A stretch of DNA of 35,117 nucleotides. Source: a virus. The DNA lies in IMG/VR virus record IMGVR_UViG_3300046616_000069, positions 1-35,117 of that record. One strand, 5' to 3'. Of the stretch, positions 13,023 through 20,726 are shown one piece after another (the first letter of the stretch is position 1; each line of letters opens with the position of its first letter). Under the pieces are notes generated by a model. The model was not told the origin of the DNA and did not search any database. It worked only from the letters and a program-made list of their open reading frames with translations. The translations under genes were made by a program, and so were the position numbers.

Positions 13023-13565
13023 TCAGTTTGCCCATGGGTCAGTCAGGACGGTTTCGCCCGTCGAAGGCCTGACCATGTAGTTGTTCTGGTGACAGTCGCG
13101 CATGAGCGGAACACCCATCTCGCCGAGGCGGTCTTGGATGCGCTCGTTGCGCCGTTGGAAGGCCCGCATTGATGGCGACAGGCCGGCGCGGTTGTTCCAG
13201 TCGCGGTAATCCTTCAGGCCCTCGGAGTGATAGCGGGCCTGATCGAGGTGGATAAGCGGCTCCATCTCGGCATAGAAGTAGCCGTCATAGACCTCGACCG
13301 CGTACACCTTGGGAGCGTGTGGCGAGCGCGTCTTGACGTTGGCCTTCACGTAGTTAAGCCAGCCGTCGCGCTGCTCACCGCCCCACATGAAGCTGCCGAT
13401 CTTAAGGACCGTGTCGGGGCAGTCAGGGTGCCGATACACCGCGCCGTAAGCGCCGTTGCCGAGCCTGATCCAGCCGGAAGCCTCAAGCCGCTCTCTGGCC
13501 GCGTAATAGTCGGCCTTGTTCTCGGGGTGAGCGGTGCCCTTATGCGAAACAAAAGTGGTGGACAT
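13023..13565 (-). CDS. Small protein-kinase-like protein (T7 gp0.7-like position)
   Basis: 180 residues with remnants of a protein-kinase fold: glycine loop LGNGAYGAVYRH (35-46), a possible ATP-anchoring Lys55 in TVLKI, a catalytic-loop-like MRDCHQNNYM with Asp157 and Asn161 or Asn162, and a DFG-like TDPWA with Asp176 almost at the C-terminus. The chain is short for a full kinase, so the C-lobe is minimal or absent. T7 gene 0.7 encodes an early Ser/Thr kinase that shuts off host transcription; this gene is in a comparable early place. AAGGAGA is seven bases before the ATG. Enzyme activity is inferred. Confidence 0.7.
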   Translation of the reverse strand: MSTTFVSHKGTAHPENKADYYAARERLEASGWIRLGNGAYGAVYRHPDCPDTVLKIGSFMWGGEQRDGWLNYVKANVKTRSPHAPKVYAVEVYDGYFYAEMEPLIHLDQARYHSEGLKDYRDWNNRAGLSPSMRAFQRRNERIQDRLGEMGVPLMRDCHQNNYMVRPSTGETVLTDPWAN

Positions 13566-13634
13566 GGTGATCTCCTTGCCCGAGCGACACCGGCCAGCGC
13601 TGGAGGACGCCGACCGATGCGCTCAGGGAACCTT

Positions 13635-13653
13635 TGCGTGAGTGGAGGGGTTA
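13635..13653 (-). promoter_or_regulatory. Candidate phage promoter upstream of kinase-like gene
   Basis: Minus strand TAACCCCTCCACTCACGCA. The TAA is also the stop codon of the upstream GP88-like gene. Shares AACCCCTCCACTC with the motifs at 3657-3678 and 8381-8400. Inferred. Confidence 0.55.
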
Positions 13654-14421
13654 GCCGATGACGAAGCCCGAAGTGTCCTTCTTGGCCGGTCCCTTGGCGT
13701 AGAGCCCGACGATGACACCCATCGGGTCAGAGAAGCGCATGTCGGTTTCGTCGCCGTCGATCACGTCGCGGCCCATGAAGGACATTGACGGGTTGGCGAC
13801 CTTGTCATCGCGCAGCGCCTTGCTGCGGTAGACCACGGCGATGTTGATCCCGGTCTTGGCGGCAGTGTCGAGAACCGCCTCGGCATAGAACGGGCTGGCC
13901 GCGCTATAGGACAGGGTCAGGCTGTAATTGGCCGGCAGCGCCCGATAGGCCCGCTTGTAAATCTTGGTGTAGTCGTAGAACCGCACCTCAGGGAAAGCCT
14001 CGAAGATGGACCCGAAGCGCTCGCCGTCGCGGTAGCAGGGATGCGCCACCTCCCATTGAATGTCGCTTGTGCCATTGAGGCGCACGGCAGCCTTGACACC
14101 CTTGCGCTCGCAGTAGCGAACGAAGGCGGCAACGTCCTTGACCAAGTCGGCCATGAACACGGCGCGGTCCCTGAAATAGCGTTGGGTCTTGGCTATGCGC
14201 GCCTCGACAATGGAAGAGAACATGCCGGCGCGGCCAGCCTTGGACAGGCAGCCCATCTCGCACCCTGCAGTGATCGCCATAGGGCAGACGTTGCCGAGCA
14301 GCGATTGAGCAGCCGGCGCGAGATACATGATCGCGGTTTCATATTCGCCCATCTTGTCGCCTTTGATGGTCTTGGCGTTGCCGCCGCTGCGAATGGTCTT
14401 GGACTTGAAGAGCTTAGCCAT
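13651..14421 (-). CDS. GP88-family protein (256 aa)
   Basis: Resembles the 'gene product 88' phage family, as I recall it, throughout: NAKTIKGDKMGEYETAIMYL at the N-terminus, cysteine-rich NVCPMAITAGCEMGCLSKAG, RYFRDRAVFMADLV, VRLNGTSDIQWE, RFYDYTKIYKR and DMRFSDPMGVIVGL near the end. Three to four cysteines suggest a metal site; the biochemical role of the family is unknown. It is an early gene, starting after GTGAGG, about 55 bases downstream of the palindromic promoter-like element at 14456-14496. Identification is fairly confident, function not. Confidence 0.75.
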   Translation of the reverse strand: MAKLFKSKTIRSGGNAKTIKGDKMGEYETAIMYLAPAAQSLLGNVCPMAITAGCEMGCLSKAGRAGMFSSIVEARIAKTQRYFRDRAVFMADLVKDVAAFVRYCERKGVKAAVRLNGTSDIQWEVAHPCYRDGERFGSIFEAFPEVRFYDYTKIYKRAYRALPANYSLTLSYSAASPFYAEAVLDTAAKTGINIAVVYRSKALRDDKVANPSMSFMGRDVIDGDETDMRFSDPMGVIVGLYAKGPAKKDTSGFVIG

Positions 14422-14455
14422 GTGAGAACCTCACGTTGTGGTTGATTTGTGCATA

Positions 14456-14496
14456 CCTCTACACTCACGAGACAATCCCGCGAGTGCAGTGGAATG
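14456..14496. promoter_or_regulatory. Promoter-like palindrome, two facing motif copies
   Basis: Plus strand 14456-14477 reads ACCTCTACACTCACGAGACA and matches the SSB promoter motif (ACCCCTCCACTCACGAGATA) at 17 of 20 bases, but points right. The facing minus-strand arm reads CCACTGCACTCGCGGGATTG. The two arms form a 12-base stem with loop TTG. The minus copy leads into the GP88-like gene. A hairpin or convergent promoter pair is inferred. Confidence 0.4.
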
Positions 14497-14503
14497 GACA
14501 AAG

Positions 14504-15061
14504 CTATGGCATGATGACGGGCAGCCGATCCGCCGCCCAGCCGACCTTGATTTCGTCGACTGTGAAGCGATCCGACGCGGCGGCAAGCAGATAGGTATAC
14601 CAGCCGCGCCACTTCGCGCCGTGGGGCTCATAGTTGGACAGTGTCGCCTTGCCGCCGAGCTTGTGCGCCCATTGGTCAGCCCAATGCGCCACCTCATGGG
14701 CAATGATTGTGTCCGTCCAGCCGAACCGGGCGAAATAGACGCCAGCGGAGCAACCGTCACAGATCGATCGATCTTCCTTGGTCATAGCGACCTTGAAGGA
14801 AGCCCGAACCGCCTCTTGCGTGACCATGTCGTAATCAGCAATCACGCCGGTTGCGACCATGTGGCGAATGGCAATCTTTGCGCAGAGCCTAGCGAACCCT
14901 TTGGCCGCTTGCCTGTCAGCGAACCGACCGGCCTTAGGATGAAGATGCTTGCTTTCCGAGTTGTAGCACCGCTGGCGGTTGCTATCTCGCACTGTCCACT
15001 TGATCGATGCATTGCGCACCGCCCCGTGGCGATCTTTCCAGAATGATGAATGGATGGTCAT
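14504..15061 (-). CDS. SprT-like zinc metallopeptidase (early protein)
   Basis: 185 residues. The signature HEVAH (residues 122-126, IIAHEVAHWADQW) is the zinc-binding HExxH helix, and His147 in EPHGAKW is a good third ligand, as in SprT-like proteases where a downstream 'HGxxW/F' follows. The N-terminal half is basic and carries several cysteines and histidines. It is the first confidently called gene of the early cluster, with AAAGGGG nine bases upstream of ATG 15061, so it is likely among the first products made after DNA entry. It may cut a host protein; target unknown. Confidence 0.75.
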   Translation of the reverse strand: MTIHSSFWKDRHGAVRNASIKWTVRDSNRQRCYNSESKHLHPKAGRFADRQAAKGFARLCAKIAIRHMVATGVIADYDMVTQEAVRASFKVAMTKEDRSICDGCSAGVYFARFGWTDTIIAHEVAHWADQWAHKLGGKATLSNYEPHGAKWRGWYTYLLAAASDRFTVDEIKVGWAADRLPVIMP

Positions 15062-15361
15062 TTTGAGCCCCTTTCAAGACATGCCAGAAGGCCGTGCAGC
15101 TCGCGAACTCGCGGTTGTCCGACACTCTGGAATGCCTTGGCGGCACCGTTTGGCACCGCTCAGGCAGAATGTAGGGAAGCTTTCGCTTGCCTCTTTGGCA
15201 CCGTCTTAAGGCTTAGGTCAGGGCACCGCAGACTGTCACTTGCCCGTGTCATTTCCGGTTGCCGCCAAGGCTGCCCGTATGTTGACCGATAGGGTTCGAT
15301 CTAGTCCCGCTTGATCCTTTCCCGTTGCCGCAACTTTCGCGCCAGTGGATAGGTAGAAACG

Positions 15362-15382
15362 GTATTCAGTGGCTAGGGCGGC
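15362..15382 (-). promoter_or_regulatory. Weak candidate phage promoter in early leader
   Basis: Minus strand GCCCTAGCCACTGAATACCG, sharing CCCTAGCCACT with the motif upstream of terminase (18219-18240). It lacks the AACCC part. Low confidence. Confidence 0.3.
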
Positions 15383-15603
15383 TTTTGCCCGTGTTTGCGC
15401 CTGTCAAAGAACAGAGAGCCGATGGTCTGGCAGTCTTTAGAATGAGGCCCCTTGGTGCCCCGAAACTCGTACCGATGAAGCTGGTCTAGTGGAACCCGAG
15501 AACCTCGCCGCCCCGAACCGCTTCGTTCGATGAATGGAAGATAGACCCAAGCGGGATCATTGCGCAAGTGCCTTGGATTAAAAAAACGACAGATAGGGCT
15601 CAT
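15373..15603 (-). CDS. Possible small basic early protein (76 aa)
   Basis: Reads MSPICRFFNPRHLRNDPAWV, then YLPFIERSGSGRRGSRVPL and ends FFDRRKHGQKPP. Rich in Arg, His and Lys. AGG lies eight bases before the ATG. It falls in the repeat-rich leader and lacks recognised homology, so it may be a chance reading frame; an early small inhibitor gene is equally possible. Confidence 0.35.
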   Translation of the reverse strand: MSPICRFFNPRHLRNDPAWVYLPFIERSGSGRRGSRVPLDQLHRYEFRGTKGPHSKDCQTIGSLFFDRRKHGQKPP

Positions 15604-15704
15604 TTTGTGCCTAACCCTATGAAATCATTGAGAAAGAAAGTTTGAAGAAATCCCCGCGGTGCCTATTGGTGCGCCCTAGTGCAACCATTTCAAGCCCCAT
15701 TGGT

Positions 15705-16010
15705 GCGCCTCATGGTGCCTATGCGGTGCCTGGGTCATATCGTGCCATTGGTGCGCCTCATGGTGACCCTAGCGCGCGCCTCATGGTGAACCGTGCGGGA
15801 TATCGCCGGGTCATTTTGTGACAGATTGGCAAAACCACCGATTGGCAGACAAGGGAATAAACATTCCAGCCTTGGAACGCCCATTCCATGCGCCTCATGG
15901 TGCGCCTCATGGTGCGCCCTATGGTGCCCGATTGGTGCGCCTCATGGTGCCTAAGGGTTCTGTGATCCCTTGCAGTGCCTTGGAACGTAAGGCCTTGCGC
16001 CTCATGTGTG
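15705..16010. repeat. Array of GCGCCTCATGGTG repeats
   Basis: The 13-base unit, often preceded by TTG or TG, occurs near 15705, 15753, 15776, 15890, 15902, 15937 and, with changes, 15914 and 15997. At 15890-15926 the copies are tandem with a 12-base period. It is too irregular and short for CRISPR. It lies at the genome end. Confidence 0.75.
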
Positions 16011-16195
16011 GGGAAATGTGTGGGAGAACGTGCGATCACGCGCGACTAAGACCACGCGCATCACACCCGGGCGGGCGCGGATTAATGACTGGCCGAAGGC
16101 ACCCCCACGGGGGGTCGGCGCGCGTGCCTGTTATCCGATCACCCGTAAGGAAATTTGCTCCAAATATTCCGACCCCCCTCAGGTTCACCCCAGGT

Positions 16196-16445
16196 ACACC
16201 CTAAGGCAGTCCGATGGGTTCCCCTGAAGGGAGGTGGTCTAGGTGTCTCCTGACTACCCTGATCCCCCTAAGGCACCCCTCGGCTGCACCACAGGGAGAA
16301 CTGCTGGGGCTGCTGAGGGATGCTCTCAGGTGTCACCTTAAGGGTCTACCTAAGGGATCACATCAGGTGTCACCTTAAGGGTAACCCTAAGGGGGAACCA
16401 TCGGGGTAGTGCTAGTGGGTGGGTTATGGGAATGGGAGCCTTAAG
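16196..16445. repeat. CCTTAAGG / CCCTAAGG repeat cluster near terminase end
   Basis: CCTAAGG- and CCTTAAGG-type words occur at about 16199, 16264, 16336, 16349, 16373, 16384 and 16438. Two copies of a 20-base direct repeat, TCAGGTGTCACCTTAAGGGT, lie at 16326-16345 and 16363-16382 (37-base period). T7 carries short CCTAAAG-type repeats beside its terminal repeat. Confidence 0.7.
16407..16428 (-). promoter_or_regulatory. Candidate phage promoter after terminase
   Basis: Minus strand CATAACCCACCCACTAGCAC, the same 18 bases as at 5182-5199. It would transcribe the terminal region and early genes, or prime replication or packaging, as some end-located T7 promoters do. Inferred. Confidence 0.5.
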
Positions 16446-16451
16446 GGGGAC

Positions 16452-18164
16452 CTAGAGGGCGAACCGAGGGGGCGACCGTAGGGAGCCACCGAGGGCCGTC
16501 TCCATGAACTTAGCCAGTTCGGCGTCGAGCAGCTCCTGCTTCCTCACCTCCACAGCCACGGTCGTGTTCCTGGCCATCCATTCCAGCCAGTAGGCGACAC
16601 AGCCGGCAACAGCATCGAGCCTGTCGTCATGAGCCAGGGCTCCCCGGTTCTTGGTGATCCGGGTCATCTGGTAGAACAGGCGGTACTTGTTGACCTCGTC
16701 GGTGGGCAGGGCAGCGGTGCTGTCGTAGTCCCACTCGATGACCTTGGGATCGACCACCAGTCTGTGCTGGTTCATGATCGGCTCAAGGGTGTCGATGATG
16801 CGGGCTTCCTTCTGGGCCTTCGACCACTCGGCGTCCTCGATCAAGACCGGGTAGCGGAGCTGGGCTCTGGCACGGAGGAGCTGGGCGAACATGCCGTCGC
16901 CGTAGTTGGGCTCGACCTTGATGACGTTGACGCCCTGTTCCTTGGCGCAGTCGAGGATTTGATCCAGAACCTTGTCATCGTAGCCGTGGCCTCGGGCACC
17001 ACCGACAGCGGTCAGATATAGGATGCCGTTGAGCATCTTGACCACAGCCCAGGCTGTCTCGTCCTTGCCGCGACCCGAGGGATCGACGAACATGGCCGTG
17101 CCGTCGTAGTCGACGAAGTCCTTGTCGGTGAAGATCGGACGGTGCAGCCGGTCGCCGGGAAGGCCAACCATGGGCAGCTTCTCGATCACCTGTTCGGGAC
17201 CGGAGCCCCACACGACCTCTCTCGGGGCCTTGCGAGGGTTCAACCCCATGATGATCAGATCGGACAGCTTCAGGGGGAACCTGTCTTCGTCCGAGAGGCT
17301 GGTGTCGAGGTAGAACTGGAGGGCGAAGCCTGAGCGCCCGTAGGACATCTCACGCTCGGTCAGGTCGATCTCTGTGAACCGCTGAGGGTCCGTCGTGCCA
17401 CCCACGAGGTCAGGCGTCTGATCCAGCAGATGGGCGATCATTGGGGCCAGCTTGGAGCCGTACTTGGCGCGGCGTTCCTCGTCGGGATAGCGAGCCGGCC
17501 AGATGCGGCAGACGTAGCCACGGTCAGGCAGGAGGTTGTAGATCGACTGCTCGGTCTGCGGGGTGCCGAGGTAGATGATGCGACCACCCGGCGACAGCAC
17601 GGCGTCGAACTCCTTGATCTGTTCGGAGAGCTTCTCGCGCTTGAGGTGGGTGTCTGAATTGTTCGGGACTTCGATGTCGTCAGCGATGATCACGTCGGCG
17701 CGGGAGCCGGCGATCTGCGAGGTGATGCCCAGGGACTTCACAGACGGGCTGTGGGACGCACGGGCGGGGCCGACGTCAAAGGCTACCTTGGACTGGCGCT
17801 GGTCTGCTGTGGGCCTCAGGTGGGCCAGCAATTCCATCTCAAAGATGAGGCGCATGGTGAAGGTCGAGAAGTCGTCCGAGCGCTGCTTGGAGGCCGAGAT
17901 GACGAGGACCTTGGTCTGCGGATTGCAGTAGAGAAGCCAGCACACGAAGGCCGAGGTGACCCAGGATTTGCCGACGCCACGGAAGGCTTCGATGATGAGG
18001 CGCTTCGGGCCATGCTGCAGGAAGGAGGCGATGTCGTACTGGACCTTCGTGGGGTCCGGTAGGGCGAGGTGTTTCCAGACCACGTACAGGAAATTGCGGA
18101 AGTCGCGGAGAGGGTCTGACTGCGACGACAACGAGGTCGAGGCAGATAGCGTCTGCTTGGTCAT
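16452..18164 (-). CDS. Terminase large subunit (T7 gp19-like)
   Basis: ATP-driven DNA packaging motor and end-cutting nuclease. 570 residues against 586 in T7 gp19. ATPase: Walker A FRGVGKS (61-67, with Lys66), Walker B VIIADD (158-163). Nuclease: Asp361 in MFVDPSGRGKD with Asp368, and AHDDRLDAV (Asp513, Asp514, Asp517). RBS AAAGGA precedes ATG 18164. A candidate phage promoter sits about 55 bases upstream, inside a long inverted repeat, so it may have its own transcript. It is the last late gene; the repeat-rich terminal region follows directly. Confidence 0.97.
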   Translation of the reverse strand: MTKQTLSASTSLSSQSDPLRDFRNFLYVVWKHLALPDPTKVQYDIASFLQHGPKRLIIEAFRGVGKSWVTSAFVCWLLYCNPQTKVLVISASKQRSDDFSTFTMRLIFEMELLAHLRPTADQRQSKVAFDVGPARASHSPSVKSLGITSQIAGSRADVIIADDIEVPNNSDTHLKREKLSEQIKEFDAVLSPGGRIIYLGTPQTEQSIYNLLPDRGYVCRIWPARYPDEERRAKYGSKLAPMIAHLLDQTPDLVGGTTDPQRFTEIDLTEREMSYGRSGFALQFYLDTSLSDEDRFPLKLSDLIIMGLNPRKAPREVVWGSGPEQVIEKLPMVGLPGDRLHRPIFTDKDFVDYDGTAMFVDPSGRGKDETAWAVVKMLNGILYLTAVGGARGHGYDDKVLDQILDCAKEQGVNVIKVEPNYGDGMFAQLLRARAQLRYPVLIEDAEWSKAQKEARIIDTLEPIMNQHRLVVDPKVIEWDYDSTAALPTDEVNKYRLFYQMTRITKNRGALAHDDRLDAVAGCVAYWLEWMARNTTVAVEVRKQELLDAELAKFMETALGGSLRSPPRFAL

Positions 18165-18197
18165 TTAATCCTTTGGAATGGGGGCACAGGAGACCGC

Positions 18198-18254
18198 CAG
18201 CGCGCGCCACGAGCTTGGGGCATGAGTGGCTAGGGTTTGACCTAACGCGCGCTG
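18198..18254 (-). promoter_or_regulatory. Inverted repeat enclosing a candidate promoter upstream of terminase
   Basis: CAGCGCGCG (18198-18206) and CGCGCGCTG (18246-18254) form perfect nine-base arms with a 39-base spacer. Inside, minus strand 18240-18219 reads TCAAACCCTAGCCACTCATG, a phage promoter candidate. It lies between the SGNH gene and terminase. Confidence 0.45.
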
Positions 18255-18275
18255 ACGGGCTTCCCTGTGGGTGCC

Positions 18276-20726
18276 TTAGATGATCTTGAACGAGGTGATC
18301 AGGCGACGGCTGAGGGTCGTCGGGATGTTGTAGGTTCCCGCCGATACCGCAACGCGCTGCTTGGAGCCGTCGTCGAACGTGAAGACACCATCGGTGCTGG
18401 ACGCCGGGATCGTGAGGCTGATCGCGTCAGCCGCAGAGGATGCCGCCGCTGTGGTGAGCGGGAATGGCGTATTGATCGCAGCGGTAGCCGAGCCGGTGCC
18501 GACGATGCTGACGCCACAGTGGACCACGTCGAACGTGAGCGAGGACTGGCCTGCCACGTTGGTGAGCTGGAACACCATGCTGGAGTTGCCGGCGAGGATA
18601 TTCGGCACGTCGATCACGTCCCAGCCACCCGTGAAGGTGTGCAGGAAGGACGTGTTCGGGGTCGAGGCCTGACCGGGCGTGTAGGACAACGTGACCTGTT
18701 GCCCAGCGGTGCCCTTCACGATGGCCTTAGCGGACCTGTAGTTGGCCGATCCGGTGACCGTGCGGCGGGCGTAGCCAGCAGCCGTCGACATGACGATGCG
18801 GCTGGACACGATGGTGCCCTCGGGGCCTACAGCGCCGCCACCTGGGGTGCAGACCGCAGCCGAGTAGACCCAGTTGCCTGCATTGTCTGGCAGCGTCGGG
18901 AAGAGCTTGTAGTCGACGATGGGCTCGACCACGAGACCCAGGGAGCCGCGCTTCGGCGTGTTGGCCGGGTAGAGCGTGGTCATCCGGTAACCGTAGCCTG
19001 CGGTTGCGCGAACGGTCGTCAGAGTGGCCGTGGAGCTTCCGTCAGTCGTACCGCTGGTCTTGTGGGTGTCAGCGATGAAGTCATACTCGGACTTCCAAGC
19101 CGGGTTCGGTACGTTGACCGAGGGGGACAGGGAGGTTGCCGAGCGACCCTTGGCCATGTTCGCCGCGCCCACAGTCCACCAGAGCGTGGAGCCGCCATCT
19201 GCCGCGACCTGGGTGTACGACAGGTTGCCGCTTGAGTAGGTCGAGGAGACGAAGACGCCGTCGCGATAGAGGTTGTACTGGAACGACTGCGACGAGGTGT
19301 TGGTGCTGGTGAGGCCCGACCAAGTGCCGGGGTTGACGGTAAGCACGTTGCCAACGCCTGGGGTGCCCGAGACGGACGGCAGGACGCTGTTCACCGGGAG
19401 CGTGGTCTGACCCCATGTGATGTGCGGATCGGTCATCGGACCCATGTAGACGCGATGCACCTTGGTCTGGTACGCGGCGCGGCCACGGTCGATGGTGAGG
19501 ATGATCTTCGGGACGGTCGCGGTGGCCCTGCTTTGGATCGGCGGGGCGGCAGCCTTGACCTTGCCGGTGGTGACCGAGGCCAGATCACCAAACAGGGTGC
19601 GGACGGAGGTCACCGGGTTGTCGGGATTGACGACGCCGTTGATGATCTCAAGCTGAGGGTTGCGGCTACCCGCGCCAACCTCGAACTCCATCCATGGCTT
19701 GTACCATTGGCTGGCCGTAGGGGTGACCGAGGGGAGCGAGATGGTCAGCACGTCAGAGCCGGTGCCCGAGCCAGGGACGATGTCCATGACCAGCGACTGC
19801 CCACCCGTGTCAGGGTTGGCGACCAGCGAGAACGCTACGGTCGACGTCGGGGTGGCCGAGAGGGCTGCGGTCCAGCCGGTCGGAAGGTTGCCGCTGATGC
19901 CGGTGCCAGACGCCGCCACGGTGCCGGGGAGAGACCCGGAGGTGATGATGTTGCCGGTGGCCCAGAAGTTGTCGACCAGCCAGGACGAGTTCTTGGTGTT
20001 GTCCATGACTGCCTCAATAGCCGCGAGCATGGCAGTGCCAGCCGTGTAGCCGCCGAGTGCGGATGGGTGCAGATCGTCAGCGTTCAACATCCCGGTCTTC
20101 GGGGTGCCGTCAGCGTTGGTCACCGCGTCGAAGATGTTGACGTAGTGGCACCACGTCGGGTTCGCGTCACAGAACGCCTTCAGGAGCGCGTTGTAGGCTC
20201 GCTGATCGGACGGCGTAGAGCCAACGCTCTGGGTCGGACCCTTCGGCCAGATCGAGCGGATGAAGACGTGCTTCACGCCAGCGTTGTGAGCCGTCGTCGC
20301 CATGCCGGTGTAGGCTGCGGCTGTTGCTGCCACGGTGCCGCTGCCGACGTTGTCGTTGGTCCCGCCCGCGATGATGAGCGCGTCAGGCATGAGGCCGATA
20401 GCGTCAGGCAAGCGGAGCCCGATACCCGTCAGGGTCTGGCCAGCAATGCCCATGTCACCACCGAACCAGCCGGGGTTAGTGGCGCTGTCGGAGCCCCAGA
20501 TGTCGATGTTGAAGTTGCCCTTGAGGGAGGCTGCCGTCTCTAGCTCGCCAGCGTTGCTGAAGCTGAGCAGAGAGGTCGAGAGAGCCGCGCCGTACTGCGT
20601 AATGCTGTCCCCGAGCTGGGCGATGCGAGAGGCATAGGTGAGCAGCGTGGGAGAACTTATTGCTGTGGCCCCCGACAGGACGTCCCGAAGGACGCCCCGC
20701 AGGACCGAGCGGGTGACAGTTGCCAT
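18276..20726 (-). CDS. SGNH/GDSL-hydrolase spike-like protein (816 aa)
   Basis: Likely a virion esterase or deacetylase that trims a cell-surface polymer during adsorption. N-terminal short anchor MATVTRSVLRGVLRDVLSG, then SGNH blocks: GDSIT (39-43, nucleophile Ser41), GGTND (121-125), and DDLHPS with Asp217 and His220. The catalytic domain ends near residue 245; the rest is beta-rich and includes an Ig-like segment (GTPGVGNVLTVNPGTWSG, then YNLYRDGVFVSS). It overlaps the upstream stop (TAATG) and ends just before terminase, an unusual place for a spike, between the terminase subunits. An alternative is a depolymerase-like tail fibre. Confidence 0.8.
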   Translation of the reverse strand: MATVTRSVLRGVLRDVLSGATAISSPTLLTYASRIAQLGDSITQYGAALSTSLLSFSNAGELETAASLKGNFNIDIWGSDSATNPGWFGGDMGIAGQTLTGIGLRLPDAIGLMPDALIIAGGTNDNVGSGTVAATAAAYTGMATTAHNAGVKHVFIRSIWPKGPTQSVGSTPSDQRAYNALLKAFCDANPTWCHYVNIFDAVTNADGTPKTGMLNADDLHPSALGGYTAGTAMLAAIEAVMDNTKNSSWLVDNFWATGNIITSGSLPGTVAASGTGISGNLPTGWTAALSATPTSTVAFSLVANPDTGGQSLVMDIVPGSGTGSDVLTISLPSVTPTASQWYKPWMEFEVGAGSRNPQLEIINGVVNPDNPVTSVRTLFGDLASVTTGKVKAAAPPIQSRATATVPKIILTIDRGRAAYQTKVHRVYMGPMTDPHITWGQTTLPVNSVLPSVSGTPGVGNVLTVNPGTWSGLTSTNTSSQSFQYNLYRDGVFVSSTYSSGNLSYTQVAADGGSTLWWTVGAANMAKGRSATSLSPSVNVPNPAWKSEYDFIADTHKTSGTTDGSSTATLTTVRATAGYGYRMTTLYPANTPKRGSLGLVVEPIVDYKLFPTLPDNAGNWVYSAAVCTPGGGAVGPEGTIVSSRIVMSTAAGYARRTVTGSANYRSAKAIVKGTAGQQVTLSYTPGQASTPNTSFLHTFTGGWDVIDVPNILAGNSSMVFQLTNVAGQSSLTFDVVHCGVSIVGTGSATAAINTPFPLTTAAASSAADAISLTIPASSTDGVFTFDDGSKQRVAVSAGTYNIPTTLSRRLITSFKII

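Larger units (their letters stand above)
15062..16451. other. Long gene-poor region between terminase and early genes
   Basis: About 1.4 kb with one doubtful small gene and many short repeats. In T7 the corresponding place (end of gene 19 to the first early gene) contains the terminal redundancy, short repeats and the early promoters. I expect the direct terminal repeat here but cannot place its ends from one joined copy. No convincing TTGACA-17-TATAAT promoter was found on the minus strand. Strong hairpins, for example ACCCCC-ACG-GGGGGT at 16101-16115, are present. Confidence 0.7.

Noticed and set aside
15379-15407. Host promoter with TTGACA in the early leader
   Set aside because: TTGACA is at 15407-15402 (minus), but there is no plausible -10 box at 16-18 bases.
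15758-16039. 93-residue leftward frame in the repeat array
   Set aside because: It is largely encoded by the GCGCCTCATGGTG repeats and has no good start site.
16101-16115. ACCCCC-ACG-GGGGGT hairpin as a terminator
   Set aside because: Strong stem but no T tract on either strand and no gene ends there.
15705-16445. CRISPR array
   Set aside because: Repeats are 8-20 bases, irregularly spaced, sometimes abutting, with no uniform spacers and no cas genes.
19422-20543. Long rightward frame opposite the SGNH gene
   Set aside because: Antisense shadow; no motif, no ribosome-binding site, wrong strand for the genome.
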